A stretch of DNA of 64,000 nt from Syncephalis plumigaleata (taxonomy: Eukaryota > Zoopagomycota > Zoopagomycetes > Zoopagales > Piptocephalidaceae), in NCBI GenBank assembly GCA_025201365.1, contig JAIXMF010000010.1, positions 62,001-126,000 on the forward strand. The letters are read 5' to 3'. The number at the start of each line of letters is the position of its first letter. The first letter of the stretch is position 1. A program made the position numbers and the translations under genes. This document shows positions 11,542 to 22,915 of this stretch, piece by piece. Below the pieces are notes generated by a model. It saw nothing but the letters and a program-made list of their open reading frames with translations. It had not been told where the DNA came from and did no database searches.

Positions 11542-11614
11542 TCTAGAACAGGAGTTAGTCATGATGAAGTGAAAGCGTCAAGCCTCATAGGGCACGCTCG
11601 AGGTCTGTTCTAGA
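11542..11614 (+). ncRNA. Candidate structured RNA / conserved hairpin, copy A
   Basis: TCTAGAACAG (11542-11551) pairs perfectly with CTGTTCTAGA (11605-11614). The interior folds as GCGT, CAA bulge, GCC, TCATAG loop, GGC, ACGC. A TATATAT run sits at 11506-11512, about 36 bp upstream of the first stem base. In the diverged copy at 33133-33205 the central pair of the GCC/GGC stem is swapped to GGC/GCC, a two-site change that keeps pairing. An ATGATGA box-C-like string lies in the loop but no CTGA box D follows. Transcription is unproven. Confidence 0.5.
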
Positions 11615-11726
11615 CTCACTCGTTAATAACAATAAACCTTTAGTACATCTTGCGTAGAATCACGTAGCATTAACCGATCAATATACGTTCTATATTACTA
11701 TGTAGCCGAAGACGATATGTAACGAG

Positions 11727-14675
11727 TTACGCGGTTATTGAGCGAACGTGTAAAGAGTAAAACGGGAGGAACGAGATCGAACAAAAAACGAGTATAGCAC
11801 ATGAGTTATGAGTAGATCGAGCGAGAGGAGTGAATATAGTGACGAGATGGAGAGAGATGAGTGAGTATAGTGAGTGTAAGGAACGAGATCGAGCGAGGGG
11901 GACGAGTAGAACGCACGAGCTATAAGTTGAGCAGCGAGAGAAGTGAGTATAGCGACGAGATGGAGCAAGTAATGAGTAGATCGAGCGGGTGAAGTGATTA
12001 TAGTGAGTGGGGCGCATGAGCAACGAATAGAACGTGCGAGGAACGAGTATAATGAGTATAGGGAGTAGATCGTGCAAGAGGAAGGAGTATAGTAACTAGA
12101 GCGAGCAAGGAACGAGTAGATCGAGTGAAAGAAGTGAGTAGAACACACGAGCAATGAGTAGAATGACAAGAACCCGCGAGGAATCAGTGGAGTGAGTAAA
12201 ATGCGAGAAGAGCGAGTAGGTCGAGAGAGAGAGAGGAACAAGTATAGTGAGTAGATCGAGCGACGAAGGAGTAAGTAAAGCACACGGCGAATGAACAGAA
12301 CGCGCGAGGAATGACTAGCTCGTGCAAGAGAAGTGAGTATAGTGACTAGAACGCGCGAGGAACAAATGTCGTGAGTAAGAGAAATGAGCGTAAAGTATAG
12401 AACGTGCAACGAACGTAAGAGAAACGAGAGTGAGCGAGAGAAATTGTTGCTGTAGCAGCTTGGTTGGCTAATAGTAACGAGTGTATACACGTGTAATAAA
12501 ATAATATATGCTGAAAGGTAGTCTTTATTAGTTCGTATGCAGTAACAAGCGTATTGAATGTATTGAGTAGAATACGAAAGGAACGAATAGCTCGAGTGAG
12601 AAGAGTGAGTGTAGTGAGTATGAGGAACGAAGAACGAGTAGAATGTAAATGTAATCACTAGAATGAGTATAACGCGTGCGACGAACGAGTAGAGCGAGTA
12701 TAACGCGGGAAGGACGAATATAACGAGTAGATCGTGCAAGGAAGTAAGAGGAACAAGTAGCTCGAGCGAGAAGAGTGAGTATAGTGCACGACGAATGACT
12801 AGCTCGTGCGAAGGAGTGAGATCGAGTGAAAAAAGTGAGTATAGGGAATAGAACGAGCGAAGAGTGAGTATAGTGAGTAAGAGGAGGTGGAGGAGGATAA
12901 TGAATACAACGAGTAAGAGGAGCGAGTAAAGTGACAAGAAGAATGACTAGAACGCGCGAGTAAGCAAGAGGAATGTGCGAGCGTAATGAGTAAAACGCGC
13001 GAGGAATGAGTGTTATGAGTATATCGAGTAAAGCTAGCGTGGAATGAACGTAATGAGTGTAGCGGGTAGAGTCAACGAGGAACGTCAGCGAGGAATGAGC
13101 GTAATGTATAGAACGCGCAAGGAATGCCAGAGAGGGATAAGCGCGACGAGTGTAAGTAGAATGTGAGAGGAATTAGTGTAGCACGCGAGTGAACGTTGAA
13201 GGTGTAGCAGCTTGGTTAATTCATAGTAACGAATATATACACGTATAATAAAGTAGTATATATTGAACGGTAATCTTTGTTAGTTAGTATGCAGTAGTAA
13301 GCGTATTTACAGAGGTGTTACTGTATATGAAGTTCGGTATTAGAGCCACGGTAAGTGTTAAAAGAAGTACGGATACAACCGTTACATAAGCACCGAGAAT
13401 ATAAAGTAGGAGTAAGGAGTATAGTGAGTAGACCGTGTGCAACGAAGGAGTAGAAGAATGGGTGAAGTGCGCGAGGAACGTAAAAAAAATAAGTCAGAGG
13501 AGTGAGTAGAACGCGAGAGGAATAAGTATAAAGAGTATAGCGCACGAGTAATTAGGAATGAATAGAGCGCGCGAGGAATGTAAGACGAAAATGCAAGCGT
13601 ATTGAGTATAGTGACCAGATCAAGCGAGAGGAGTGAGTAAAGCAAGTAAAGCAAGTAAAGCGCACGAGTAATCAATAGAAAACGTATTGACTGTAATGAG
13701 TAACGCGCGAGAGGAACGAGTAGAATGACAAGAGCCCGCGAGGAATCAGTGGAGTGAATAAAGCGCGAGAAGAGCGAGTAGATCAAGAGAAACGAGTAAG
13801 TATGGCGAGTATAGTGCGCGACGAACGAGATCAAACGAGAGAGAGAGGAACGAATAAACGCGAGAGAAGCGAGTAGATTGAGCGAGAAACGAGTATAGCG
13901 CGCAACGAATTAGCTCGTGTAAGAGGAGTGATTAAAGCGTGCAACGAACGTAAGAGGAACAAGTATAGGGAGTAGCTCGTGTAAGAGGAATGAGCATAGT
14001 AACTAGAGCGAGCGAGTGAATGCATAGAACGCGTGAGAGGAGTGAGTAGAACGCGAGAGGAACGAGTAATGAGTAGAACGAGTAAGAAGAAGGAGTAAAG
14101 TACGCAGCGAACGAGTAGATCGAACAAGATGAGTGAATATAATGACAAGATCGAGTGAGAGAAAAGAGTAAAACGCGAAAGGAACGAGTATAGTGAGTTA
14201 CTCAAGCGCGAGGAATAAGTAAGAGGAATGAGCGTAAGGAATAGAGCGAGTAAGAGGGATGAGTATAGGGAGTAAGAGGAACGAGATCGAGCAAGAGGAG
14301 TGAGTAGAATGCGAGAGGAATAAGTATTATGACAAGAACGGGCGAGTAATGAGTAGATCGAGCAAGAGAAATAGTGGACGTAGTAGCTTGAATAGTTAAT
14401 AGTAACGAGTGTATACACGTGTAATAAAAGAATATATGTTGAACGATAATTTTTAATAGTTTGTATGCAGTAGAAAGCATATTGAATATAACGAGCGGAA
14501 CGCGACGAATGAGTACATCGAGCAAAAGGAGTAAGCATAGTGACACGATCGAGCGAGAAATAAGTAATAAACAAGCAGAACGCGCAAGGAGTGAGCATAG
14601 TGAGTAGATCATACAAGAGGAGTGAGTAGAACACGCGAGAAACGAATATAGTAAGTAGATAATGCGAGAGGAAGG
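11727..14675 (-). repeat. CT-rich degenerate array, unit 1 (pyrimidine strand is minus)
   Basis: Mirror of 1-2075 plus a further 870 bp beyond the window's left edge equivalent, running up to the LTR at 14676. It contains three ~110-bp blocks (about 12447-12562, 13202-13312 and 14376-14480). Long minus-strand frames (11735-12937, 13831-14634) start at non-ATG codons and are not called as genes. Confidence 0.85.
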
Positions 14676-14948
14676 TGTAGAAATGAATGCTCAGTTAGCG
14701 TACGCAATAAGATAAATAAGACACTAGTATGTAGGAGGAGTATATGTTAGAAGCATTTGATTGTTTTATTATAATAAAATATGCTAGCTTATATAGACGA
14801 ATATTATTGAATGATATTAGTAATGATATCGGGCGATATCGTAATTAATGAGAGTATTTGTTAATGAATGTAAATCTCCGATATTCGAGTTATGTGAATA
14901 GAATGTTCCTATAGATGATGATTAGTAAAGCTCATGATACTTACAACA
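14676..14948 (-). repeat. 3' LTR of copia copy 1
   Basis: A 273-bp terminal repeat beginning TGTAGAAATG and ending CTTACAACA in plus-strand reading; nearly identical to 19017-19288. Confidence 0.93.
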
Positions 14949-14966
14949 CTCTCCCTCAAAGCGAAA

Positions 14967-17900
14967 TCAGGCAGTTGTTAAGCCTATTTGCTTTGCGAGA
15001 TGTAATTGCTTGTGCTTTGCTAGAGCCTTAGTTAAGATATCTGCATTATTGTTGTTGGTGGAACAATAGTTGAGATTGACTAGCTTGTTGGTGACAGCAT
15101 CGCGAATGTAGTGATATTTTATATCAATATGTTTGGTCCTGCTGTGATGAGCGGGATTCTTAGTGAGTGCGATAGTGCTTTGGTTGTCACACATTATGCT
15201 GATTGGTTGTTGATTTTTCAACTGTAAACCTATAAGGAAGTTGTTGATCCATATTGATTCCTTTGTTGCCTCGGTCGATGCCATGTATTCTGCCTCTGTT
15301 GAAGAGAGTGCAACTGTCTGTTGGCGTTTACTTGACCAAGTGATGGCGGTTTCATTATAGTTGTATATGTAACCAGAGATGGAGCGTCTGTCGTCGATAC
15401 TGTTGGCCCAATCTGAATCGGTATAGCCGGTGATGGTGCCGTCGCCTTTAGTGAATGTAAGTGAGTAATTAAGTGTGGCGAGAATGTATCTGAAGACGTG
15501 TTTGACAGCGTTCCAGTGAGTTGATCGTGGATCAGATAAATATCTGCTTAACAAGCTGATACTGAATGATAAGTCGGGTCTAGTAGCGTTAGCTAGGTAT
15601 AATAGACTACCAATGGCGCTGTTGTAGGGCACTGTGGCCATATAGTCGGCTTCTTTGCTGGAAATCGGATCAGAAGCTTTGCTGATCTTAACGCTGGTGT
15701 CTAGAGGTGTACCGACAGGCTTAGCGTTGCTCATGTTGTAGCGAGCTAATATGCTTTCAGCATATTTACGTTGTGATAATGTAGTTGTGCTGTTTTGTCG
15801 ATTTCGAATGACTTGAATGCCGAGAATGTAATGGAGTTCGCCTAGATCTTTCATATTAAATCTGGATGACAGGTCAGACTTAATTTGATTGATACTAGCT
15901 GTTGAGTTGCCGATAATAATAAGATCGTCGACATATACGGCGATATAGATGACTGAATCGTTGGTGTGTCTAGAGTATACACCGTGATCGACGTCGTTAC
16001 GTTTGAAGCCGAGGGATAGAAGGAATGAATCAATGACTGAATACCAAGCGCGGCCAGATTGCTTAAGGCCGTAGAGTGATTTCTTGAGTAAGCAGACATC
16101 ATTTCCTTGTTGAAAACCTTCCGGTTGTTTCATATAGATCTCCTCGTCGAGTATGCCGTTTAAGTATGCCGTAGTAACGTCCATTTGGTGAATGTCGTAA
16201 TCGTATTGAGTGGCGATGGCGATTAGAATGCGAATAGAAGAGTAGCGAACGACAGGTGAGAATGTCTCTAGATAGTCGATGCCGTAGAGTTGAGAGTACC
16301 CTTGGGCGACTAAACGAGCTTTATAGCGTTCGACATTGCCGTGTTCGTCACGCTTGATCCTGAAAACCCACTTTGAACCAATTGCTTTTCGACCTTCCGG
16401 TAATGCGGTGAGTTGCCAAGTGTCGTTTTGGTGGAGGCTTTTTAATTCCTCTTGCATGGCAGTATGCCATTTGTCAGCGTCATCTCCAGCTATAGCCTCT
16501 TTGTATGTTGTAGGTTCCGTATCGACTGTCGCCGAGATTAGCGATCTGCATATATTTGCCGAGTCGGAATCACTTACTGTATTGTCAGACTCTTCCGTTA
16601 ATAAAGGATCGACAATATCAGGATTATAAGAGATAGGAGTATTGCGAATACGGTTAGAGCGACGAAGTGAGTAAGTAGTAGGTGGAGGCGACTGAGTAGG
16701 TGAAGGTGAAGATGAAGGTGAAGATGATTCTGGAGTGGCAGGTCGAGGTGGTTGAGTGGCGGTAGTTGATTGTGTGGGAACCGAATGAATCGAATGTGTG
16801 TCGATTGGTGATTTGTCGGTAGTGTCGTGTGAAGTGAAAAATTCTACCGTTTCATTCTTTTCTTTTTCGTTTTGAGTGAAAAATTTGTCTTCCACGAATC
16901 TCACATCTCTTGACTTTACAACGCGCTTGCTGTTAGGATCGTACAATTTGTACGCTTTGCTTCCGTCGAAATAACCTATGAATATGCACTCTTTGCTTTT
17001 CGATTCGAATTTAGTGCGAGTTCCGTGATTGAGCGCGAATGCGGAACAACCGAATGTTCTGAGGTGAGAAGCAGATGGCGTTTCGTTGAGCCATAGAGCG
17101 TCGGGGATGTTGTTGTTGATTGCGCGACTGGGTGAGAGATTTCGAACGTGAGCTGCGGTAGCGATAGCTTCGGCCCAGAATGAGTGATCGAGTGATGCGG
17201 CGTGAAGCATAGTACGGGCAGATTCAACCAGTGTACGGTTGGTACGTTCGGCAACGCCGTTCTGTTCAGGTGAGTAAGGGGCTGAAGATTGCCATACTAT
17301 GCCGTTGTCCTTTAGGAATGACTGTACGCGCGAGGACGTGAATTCGGTGCCGTTGTCGGATCGTAGCGCTTTTATCGACTTTTGTGTTTGCTTCTCGACG
17401 GTGTTCTTGAATGACTGAAATTTGTTGAAGAATTCGCTTTTGGATTTCAAGAAGTCGACCCAGATCTTTCTAGAGAAGTCGTCGACAAAGACGACAAAGT
17501 ACCGGGATCCTCCTAAACTGTTGGTAGACATAGGTCCACATAGATCGGTATGAATGAGTTCTAGTTGCTGGTTAGCGCGAGGTGAATTAGCGATTCTTTT
17601 GATGTTTGTACGGCTTTGCTTGCCGTGAATGCAAGAAATACATTCGTGATCGCTCTTGTTGAATGCTGGAAAGTTGACACCGTGAATAAAGTCGCTGTTG
17701 TTGAGAAGCTGAAGTGAGGAATAATTTAAATGAGCGAAGCGTTTGTGCCATAGTTCTGCTGAAGTGGAACTGGCTGATAGTAGCGATTTGTCGAGTGGGA
17801 AACTGAAGTCGAGTAAGTATAAGTTCCCGTTTAATGTCGCTTGACCGATGGTGAGATTATCCGAGGTCTTGATGAGACACGTGGACGCATTGTTGAATTG

Positions 17901-18953
17901 AATGGACAGATGTTGAGCGGTCAATTTTCGTACTGAAAGTAAGTTGCAAGCGAGTGTGGGAATATGTAGTACGTTGGTGAATTTTACGTTGACCGTATTG
18001 CCATTGTGATGTAGTTGAGCGTCGATAGTGCCGATGCCTATGGCTGACATAGGTGAATCGTTTGCCGTGTAGACAGTTTTGATGGGAATAGTTTCATAAG
18101 TGGTGAACCATTCCTTGTTGCAACACTGATGTTGTGTTGCGCCACTGTCCACGATCCATTTCTCGGTGAGTGATGGAGTAGATGAAGATGAGAGCGAAAA
18201 CGATGTGCACGAGGAGGTGAGTACGTATGAGGTCGATGACTTGTTTGCGTGATCCTTGGAATTGGAATTTCTCTTGCGCTTGTAACATTCGTTGATGGTG
18301 TGACCGGGCTTTCGGCAATAATTGCAGTGCTTGCTTGCCTTTTTGAATTGACGTCTGTTGGCAACGTGCAAAGCATGCTCATGCTGTAGGCCCGATTCGA
18401 GTTGGCGCATTTCCTCCTGTAAGATGCTGCTCTTGACCTTTTCGATGGTTAATGACTCGTTGCTATTAACCAGTGAGATTACTAGCGAGCTGAAATCGGA
18501 TGGGAGGCTTGAAAGTAGCACCATGATAATGTCCATTGATCGGAGCGGAATGTCGATATTGGCGATTTGGTCGGCCAATGAGAGGGTGTGGTTGATATGT
18601 TCTGCGCATGATGTTCCGGGAGACATCTTTGACATAAAGAACTTGCGTCGAAGGTGGTATATGGTAGCAAGGCCCTTGGATTGATAGGTGTCGGCTAAGG
18701 TCCTGAGAATGTCCTTAGCTGTCTTGCAGGCTGTGACTTGTAATAGGATACTACTCGAGATGGTGAGAGTAATAGTAGCACGAGCCTTCATATCCAGGGC
18801 TGTCCATTTCGCAAGGTCGTCCGTGTCGACAGGAGGGTCTTGCTTCGATATATCGAGCTGGTCCCGTTCTGCCAACAACATATCGACTTGGATACGCCAA
18901 GTACGATAATTGGATGTAGTTAACTTGTCGATGGAATTAGTGGATGTCGACAT
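14967..18953 (-). CDS. Copia gag-pol polyprotein, copy 1
   Basis: A single uninterrupted frame of 1328 codons starting at an ATG. In order: gag with a CCHC zinc knuckle (CNYCRKPGHTINEC, about residues 209-222); aspartic protease (IVDSGATQ, about 266); integrase with its HHCC region, DLCGP near 469 and PEQNGVAER near 561; reverse transcriptase with YVDDLIII near 1004; RNase H with SSTEAEYMAS near 1220. The order protease-integrase-RT-RNase H defines the Ty1/copia (Pseudoviridae) type. The fused gag-pol frame without a visible frameshift resembles other copia lineages that use one polyprotein. It looks whole. Confidence 0.97.
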   Translation of the reverse strand: MSTSTNSIDKLTTSNYRTWRIQVDMLLAERDQLDISKQDPPVDTDDLAKWTALDMKARATITLTISSSILLQVTACKTAKDILRTLADTYQSKGLATIYHLRRKFFMSKMSPGTSCAEHINHTLSLADQIANIDIPLRSMDIIMVLLSSLPSDFSSLVISLVNSNESLTIEKVKSSILQEEMRQLESGLQHEHALHVANRRQFKKASKHCNYCRKPGHTINECYKRKRNSNSKDHANKSSTSYVLTSSCTSFSLSSSSTPSLTEKWIVDSGATQHQCCNKEWFTTYETIPIKTVYTANDSPMSAIGIGTIDAQLHHNGNTVNVKFTNVLHIPTLACNLLSVRKLTAQHLSIQFNNASTCLIKTSDNLTIGQATLNGNLYLLDFSFPLDKSLLSASSTSAELWHKRFAHLNYSSLQLLNNSDFIHGVNFPAFNKSDHECISCIHGKQSRTNIKRIANSPRANQQLELIHTDLCGPMSTNSLGGSRYFVVFVDDFSRKIWVDFLKSKSEFFNKFQSFKNTVEKQTQKSIKALRSDNGTEFTSSRVQSFLKDNGIVWQSSAPYSPEQNGVAERTNRTLVESARTMLHAASLDHSFWAEAIATAAHVRNLSPSRAINNNIPDALWLNETPSASHLRTFGCSAFALNHGTRTKFESKSKECIFIGYFDGSKAYKLYDPNSKRVVKSRDVRFVEDKFFTQNEKEKNETVEFFTSHDTTDKSPIDTHSIHSVPTQSTTATQPPRPATPESSSPSSSPSPTQSPPPTTYSLRRSNRIRNTPISYNPDIVDPLLTEESDNTVSDSDSANICRSLISATVDTEPTTYKEAIAGDDADKWHTAMQEELKSLHQNDTWQLTALPEGRKAIGSKWVFRIKRDEHGNVERYKARLVAQGYSQLYGIDYLETFSPVVRYSSIRILIAIATQYDYDIHQMDVTTAYLNGILDEEIYMKQPEGFQQGNDVCLLKKSLYGLKQSGRAWYSVIDSFLLSLGFKRNDVDHGVYSRHTNDSVIYIAVYVDDLIIIGNSTASINQIKSDLSSRFNMKDLGELHYILGIQVIRNRQNSTTTLSQRKYAESILARYNMSNAKPVGTPLDTSVKISKASDPISSKEADYMATVPYNSAIGSLLYLANATRPDLSFSISLLSRYLSDPRSTHWNAVKHVFRYILATLNYSLTFTKGDGTITGYTDSDWANSIDDRRSISGYIYNYNETAITWSSKRQQTVALSSTEAEYMASTEATKESIWINNFLIGLQLKNQQPISIMCDNQSTIALTKNPAHHSRTKHIDIKYHYIRDAVTNKLVNLNYCSTNNNNADILTKALAKHKQLHLAKQIGLTTA

Positions 18954-19016
18954 GATGGTAAGACTAGTTTAAAAGATTTGCGTGGAGAGATATACAGACA
19001 AGTGAGACTCTTAATC

Positions 19017-19288
19017 TGTAGAAATGAATGCTCAGTTAGCGTACGCAATAAGATAAATAAGACACTAGTATGTAGGAGGAGTATATATTAGAAGCATTGA
19101 TTGTTTTATTATAATAAAATATGCTAGCTTATATAGACGAATATTATTGAATGATATTAGTAATGATATCGGGCGATATCGTAATTAATGAGAGTATTTG
19201 TTAATGAATGTAAATCTCCGATATTCGAGTTATGTGAATAGAATGTTCCTATAGATGATGATTAGTAAAGCTCATGATACTTACAACA
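19017..19288 (-). repeat. 5' LTR of copia copy 1
   Basis: Plus-strand coordinates of the LTR upstream of the element's own transcription direction, 272 bp. The leader between it and the polyprotein start at 18953 is short (about 63 bp) and should hold the primer-binding site; I could not assign the tRNA. Confidence 0.93.
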
Positions 19289-20868
19289 GAATGAATGCAA
19301 TAACCATTATCTGTTAATGAAGTCAACAAACTTACTAATGGGAGCATTAACAAAATGGAAGGGGAAGATAGGAGGAAACCATAAGGAGCGGCATTAATAA
19401 ATGTCAATAGATTTATTAGTATTTTATTAGTGATGTCTTCTTAATTCTTTATTACTAAGCTTCATTATCACCTCCTCATTACTAGATAGGTGATTTACTA
19501 ATGAAAGCTACTAATCAATGGCTAATAAAAGTTAACAAATTTCTAATGAAAGCTCATGACTCAAAGGTTAACAAAAGTTAACAAGTTTATTAATAAAGGT
19601 TAATAGCCCAATGGGGGATCATTGCGACTCATGGAGGACCAGGTCATTTTTCTGGTTAATAAAAGTTAACAAAATTACTAATAAAAAGTTAATGAATTTA
19701 TTAATAAAAGTTAATAGCTATTTGGGCTCTTCTGCGGCTCTTCTGCGGCTCTGCTGCGGCTCTTGAGGGTACCGGACCCTTGTCTGGCTAATAAAAGCTA
19801 GTGAATTACTAATAAAAAGTTAATAAAATTACTAATAAAAGTTAACAAACTTATTAATAAAAGTTAATGGCCCATTGGGGCCCTTGGAGAATCAGGTCAT
19901 TTTTCTGGTATATCCATTTTTCTCGCTCAATTCTGGTCTTCTGGAGGTAGTATTGCGCCTATTGAAGTCAGAAGGCCCGTCCGGACCAGAATATGCCACT
20001 ACCATTGAGAAATAACGCCATTTGAGCAAAATGAAAAGGACCGGATGCCCAAATAACGCGATTTGTATGGGAGAAATAGACTATTTGCGATTTATTGCCT
20101 GGAAATGCATCGATTGTAGCCAACTCGCATATCAATCAACTCGCTATTGCCATCCGGACATGCGAAACGCACTATTTGTGCATGCTTTCAAGTGCGTTAT
20201 GGCAATAGCATTGTGAAACACGGTATTATAGGGAAACTACCATACAAATTCAAGAATCACGGCGATTTCCGCGGCTTTACTCGCCGTACTACTAAGCTAT
20301 GCTGGGTTCAGCGAATAACAAGATTTGTGCACACTGTATTACCCAGCAGAATGGTAGCACCTGCATGCCGATCTGATGGATATTGGGGGAGGAAAATACG
20401 GCTACTGGAAAGCACAGCCAAATCAAGAATCACGACAACTATCGACATTTTACTCGCCCTATTTGTCATTTATTTAGGTAACAGGTACATATTCTGGTCC
20501 GGAAAAGCGAGATACGTCGAATGAGTGCACAGACAGCGAGATTGGACCACAACAACGATAGTTAATGGGGGAAAGTAAAGCGCCATACAAATAGCACTGT
20601 GACTGCGTTTCTATTAATAGCTATATAGGGTTAGGGTTAGGGCCGTTAATAATGGGGGATAGGTGTTAATAAATGTTAATAAATTTGTTAACTTTTTGTT
20701 AACTTTTACTAATGGGTTCATTAGTAATATTTTACTAGTTTTAAACTGGCAATTTTTTAACTGTTAACTTTTATTAACAAATTTGTTAACATTTATTAAT
20801 GGGTTCATTAGTAACTTTTTGCTAGTTTAAGCTGCTAACCCTTGTTAATTTTACTAAGGGCTATATTA
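19289..20868. repeat. Second subtelomere-like block, AT repeats plus 524-bp element
   Basis: Starts directly at the LTR edge with TTAACAAAATGG-type AT repeats that are a diverged version of 8290-8690. Near-identity to the 8540-9570 region follows, including the 524-bp inverted-ended element (19980-20503) and the TTAGGG tract (20626-20642). No gene. Confidence 0.85.
19980..20503 (+). repeat. 524-bp element with 16-bp inverted ends, copy B
   Basis: Same ends as at 8792-9315 with a few substitutions. The open frames 20022-20216 and 20147-20524 are preserved without recognisable domains. Confidence 0.55.
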
Positions 20869-21353
20869 ATAATTTATTACCACTTTATTAATACCATACT
20901 AATGACCAATTAGTAGGTGTACTAATAGCTTTATTGCTTTTTATTAATAAATGGCTTATACGAGTGTAATGAGCATAGAAAAGTAAACAAACGGAACTTA
21001 CCTGAAGCCTACACAGTATGCAAAACAGCATACAGAATAGCTTTAGACGCGTAAGCAATACCCGTAACTAGTGCACAGTAGAAATCTAATAAACAGACGG
21101 CAGCATACATTGCAATACAAAGAGTAGCAGACGAGCACTGTTAACGTACAAAGGAATAAACGCGCGAGTGGATCATGACGCAATGACCGCCGTAAGACAC
21201 TCGCGAGAACAGCACGGTAGCCTTGTCGTGCACAAGCGCTACAGGCTGAAGGGGAGGTGATTACAGCAGAATAACGTGAGTATGAACGCTTGATCGTAGT
21301 GAGCGTGCGTAGAAAAGCACCGCAAACTACAAAGAGGTAAGGACAATAGGCAG

Positions 21354-22239
21354 GATGAATAGATCGCGTAAATGATGACGCAATCTACCGTTAGATCAAC
21401 GACACCAACGAGAAGCGGTGAACAGCGAACGCGTAAATGATGACGCAATCTACCGTTAGATCAACAACAACGACACCAACAAGGAACTGTGAACAGCGAA
21501 CGCGAAGATGATGACACGAACTAACGTTAGATCAACGACACCAACAACAACAAGGAACTGTGAACAGTGAACGCGTAGATGATGACGCGAACTAACGTTA
21601 GATCAACGACACCAACAACAACAAGGAACTGTGAACAGTGAACGCGTAGATGATGACACGAACTAACGTTAGATCAACGACACCAACGAGAAGCGGTGAA
21701 CAGCGAACGCGTAGATGATGACGCGAACTAACGTTAGATCAACGACACCAACAAGGAACTGTGAACAGCGAACGCGAAGATGATGACGCGAACTAACGTT
21801 AGATCAACGACACCAACAAGGAACTGTGAACAGCGAACGCGAAGATGATGACACGAACTAACGTTAGATCAACGACACCAACAAGGAACTGTGAACAGCG
21901 AACGCGTAGATGATGACGCGAACTAACGTTAGATCAACGACACCAACAAGGAACTGTGAACAGCGAACGCGTAGATGATGACGCGAACTAACGTTAGATC
22001 AACGACACCAACAAGGAACTGTGAACAGCGAACGCGAAGATGATGACACGAACTAACGTTAGATCAACGACACCAACAAGGAACTGTGAACAGCGAACGC
22101 GTAGATGATGACGCGAACTAACGTTAGATCAACGACACCAACAAGGAACTGTGAACAGCGAACGCGTAGATGATGACGCAATCTACCGTTAGATCAACGA
22201 CAACGACACCAACAAGGAACTGTGAACAGCGAACGCGAG
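21354..22239 (-). repeat. 65-bp minisatellite, about 14 units (unit 2)
   Basis: Same copy number and variant order as 10165-11050. For a minisatellite this implies very recent duplication or an assembly copy. Confidence 0.9.
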
Positions 22240-22730
22240 TGAAACATAAACAAGCGAGAGAGGAGAAAGTACAAGTACACGAGTGTGCTAAGCAAAGGTA
22301 AGCGTATACAAGGAATAGGAGAAAGAGAAACAAAGAACAGGTACAGCGAGCATCACGAATACGAGTAGTGAACGGCGAAGAAAGAGAGAAAGGAAAGAGT
22401 AGTAAACAATAGAGAGAGGGAGAGGGGTGAACGTGTAAAGCAGGTGGTATTCACCAATAACCAAGAATGATTAGGAACTATTAACCGCCAGGTACATGTA
22501 ATTATGCGAGTTAGTTACGCGGTATAGGTCCACGTAGGATGCACCAGTCAATATATGGAGCATATAAGCACGTAGTCGAGAATGGCACACGCTGTTTCAT
22601 AGCCTGTTGATATGTAGAGAGTGGCGTTAGACGGCGTAGATCAGGTAATAGTAGACAGAGCGGCACACGACTGAATGTCCCTTTGACCGGGTATTATATA
22701 TGCATGCTAGATCGTGAAGCTCGATTGCCT

Positions 22731-22803
22731 TCTAGAACAGGAGTTAGTCATGATGAAGTGAAAGCGTCAAGCCTCATAGGGCACGCTCGAGGTCTGTTCT
22801 AGA
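22731..22803 (+). ncRNA. Candidate structured RNA / conserved hairpin, copy B
   Basis: Apparently identical to 11542-11614, including the upstream TATATAT run. Confidence 0.45.
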
Positions 22804-22915
22804 CTCACTCGTTAATAACAATAAACCTTTAGTACATCTTGCGTAGAATCACGTAGCATTAACCGATCAATATACGTTCTATATTACTATGTAGCCGAAG
22901 ACGATATGTAACGAG

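Larger units (their letters stand above)
7616..13801 (-). repeat. Right arm of giant inverted repeat
   Basis: Mirror of 1-5790, nearly identical apart from scattered substitutions and a longer minisatellite (10165-11050 against 2750-3235). The segment between the arms (about 5790-7616) is not a clean mirror; it is filled with smaller palindromic foldback cassettes. From about 9575 on, this arm also forms the start of the first 11,189-bp tandem unit. Confidence 0.93.
14676..19288 (-). mobile_element. Ty1/copia LTR retrotransposon, copy 1 (looks whole)
   Basis: About 4.6 kb on the minus strand, with two LTRs of 272-273 bp that begin TG and end CA, one long gag-pol frame, and a polypurine tract (TTTGAGGGAGAG on the minus strand, 14949-14960) beside the 3' LTR. 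The two LTRs differ at about two positions, so the insertion is young. The flanking five bases (gaagg and gaatg) are similar but not identical, so no clean target-site duplication is seen. The element separates the CT array from the next AT-rich block. Confidence 0.95.
9575..20763. repeat. Tandem unit 1 (11,189 bp)
   Basis: From about 9575 the sequence recurs 11,189 bp downstream with no difference I could find, up to 20868/32057. Immediately left of 9575 the offset is 11,188 and substitutions appear (at about 8850, 8960 and 9199), so the breakpoint lies between about 9200 and 9575. The unit contains the minisatellite, hairpin block, CT array, one copia-type element and the next block's AT repeats with the 524-bp element. 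Confidence 0.93.

Noticed and set aside
11542-11614. Box C/D snoRNA or hammerhead ribozyme
   Set aside because: ATGATGA resembles box C and the start of a hammerhead core, but there is no CTGA box D, no stem II after the core, and the string is altered in the diverged copy.
16336-18909. Plus-strand frames opposite the copia polyprotein (also in copy 2)
   Set aside because: Antisense shadows of a strongly coding frame, without domains or independent conservation.
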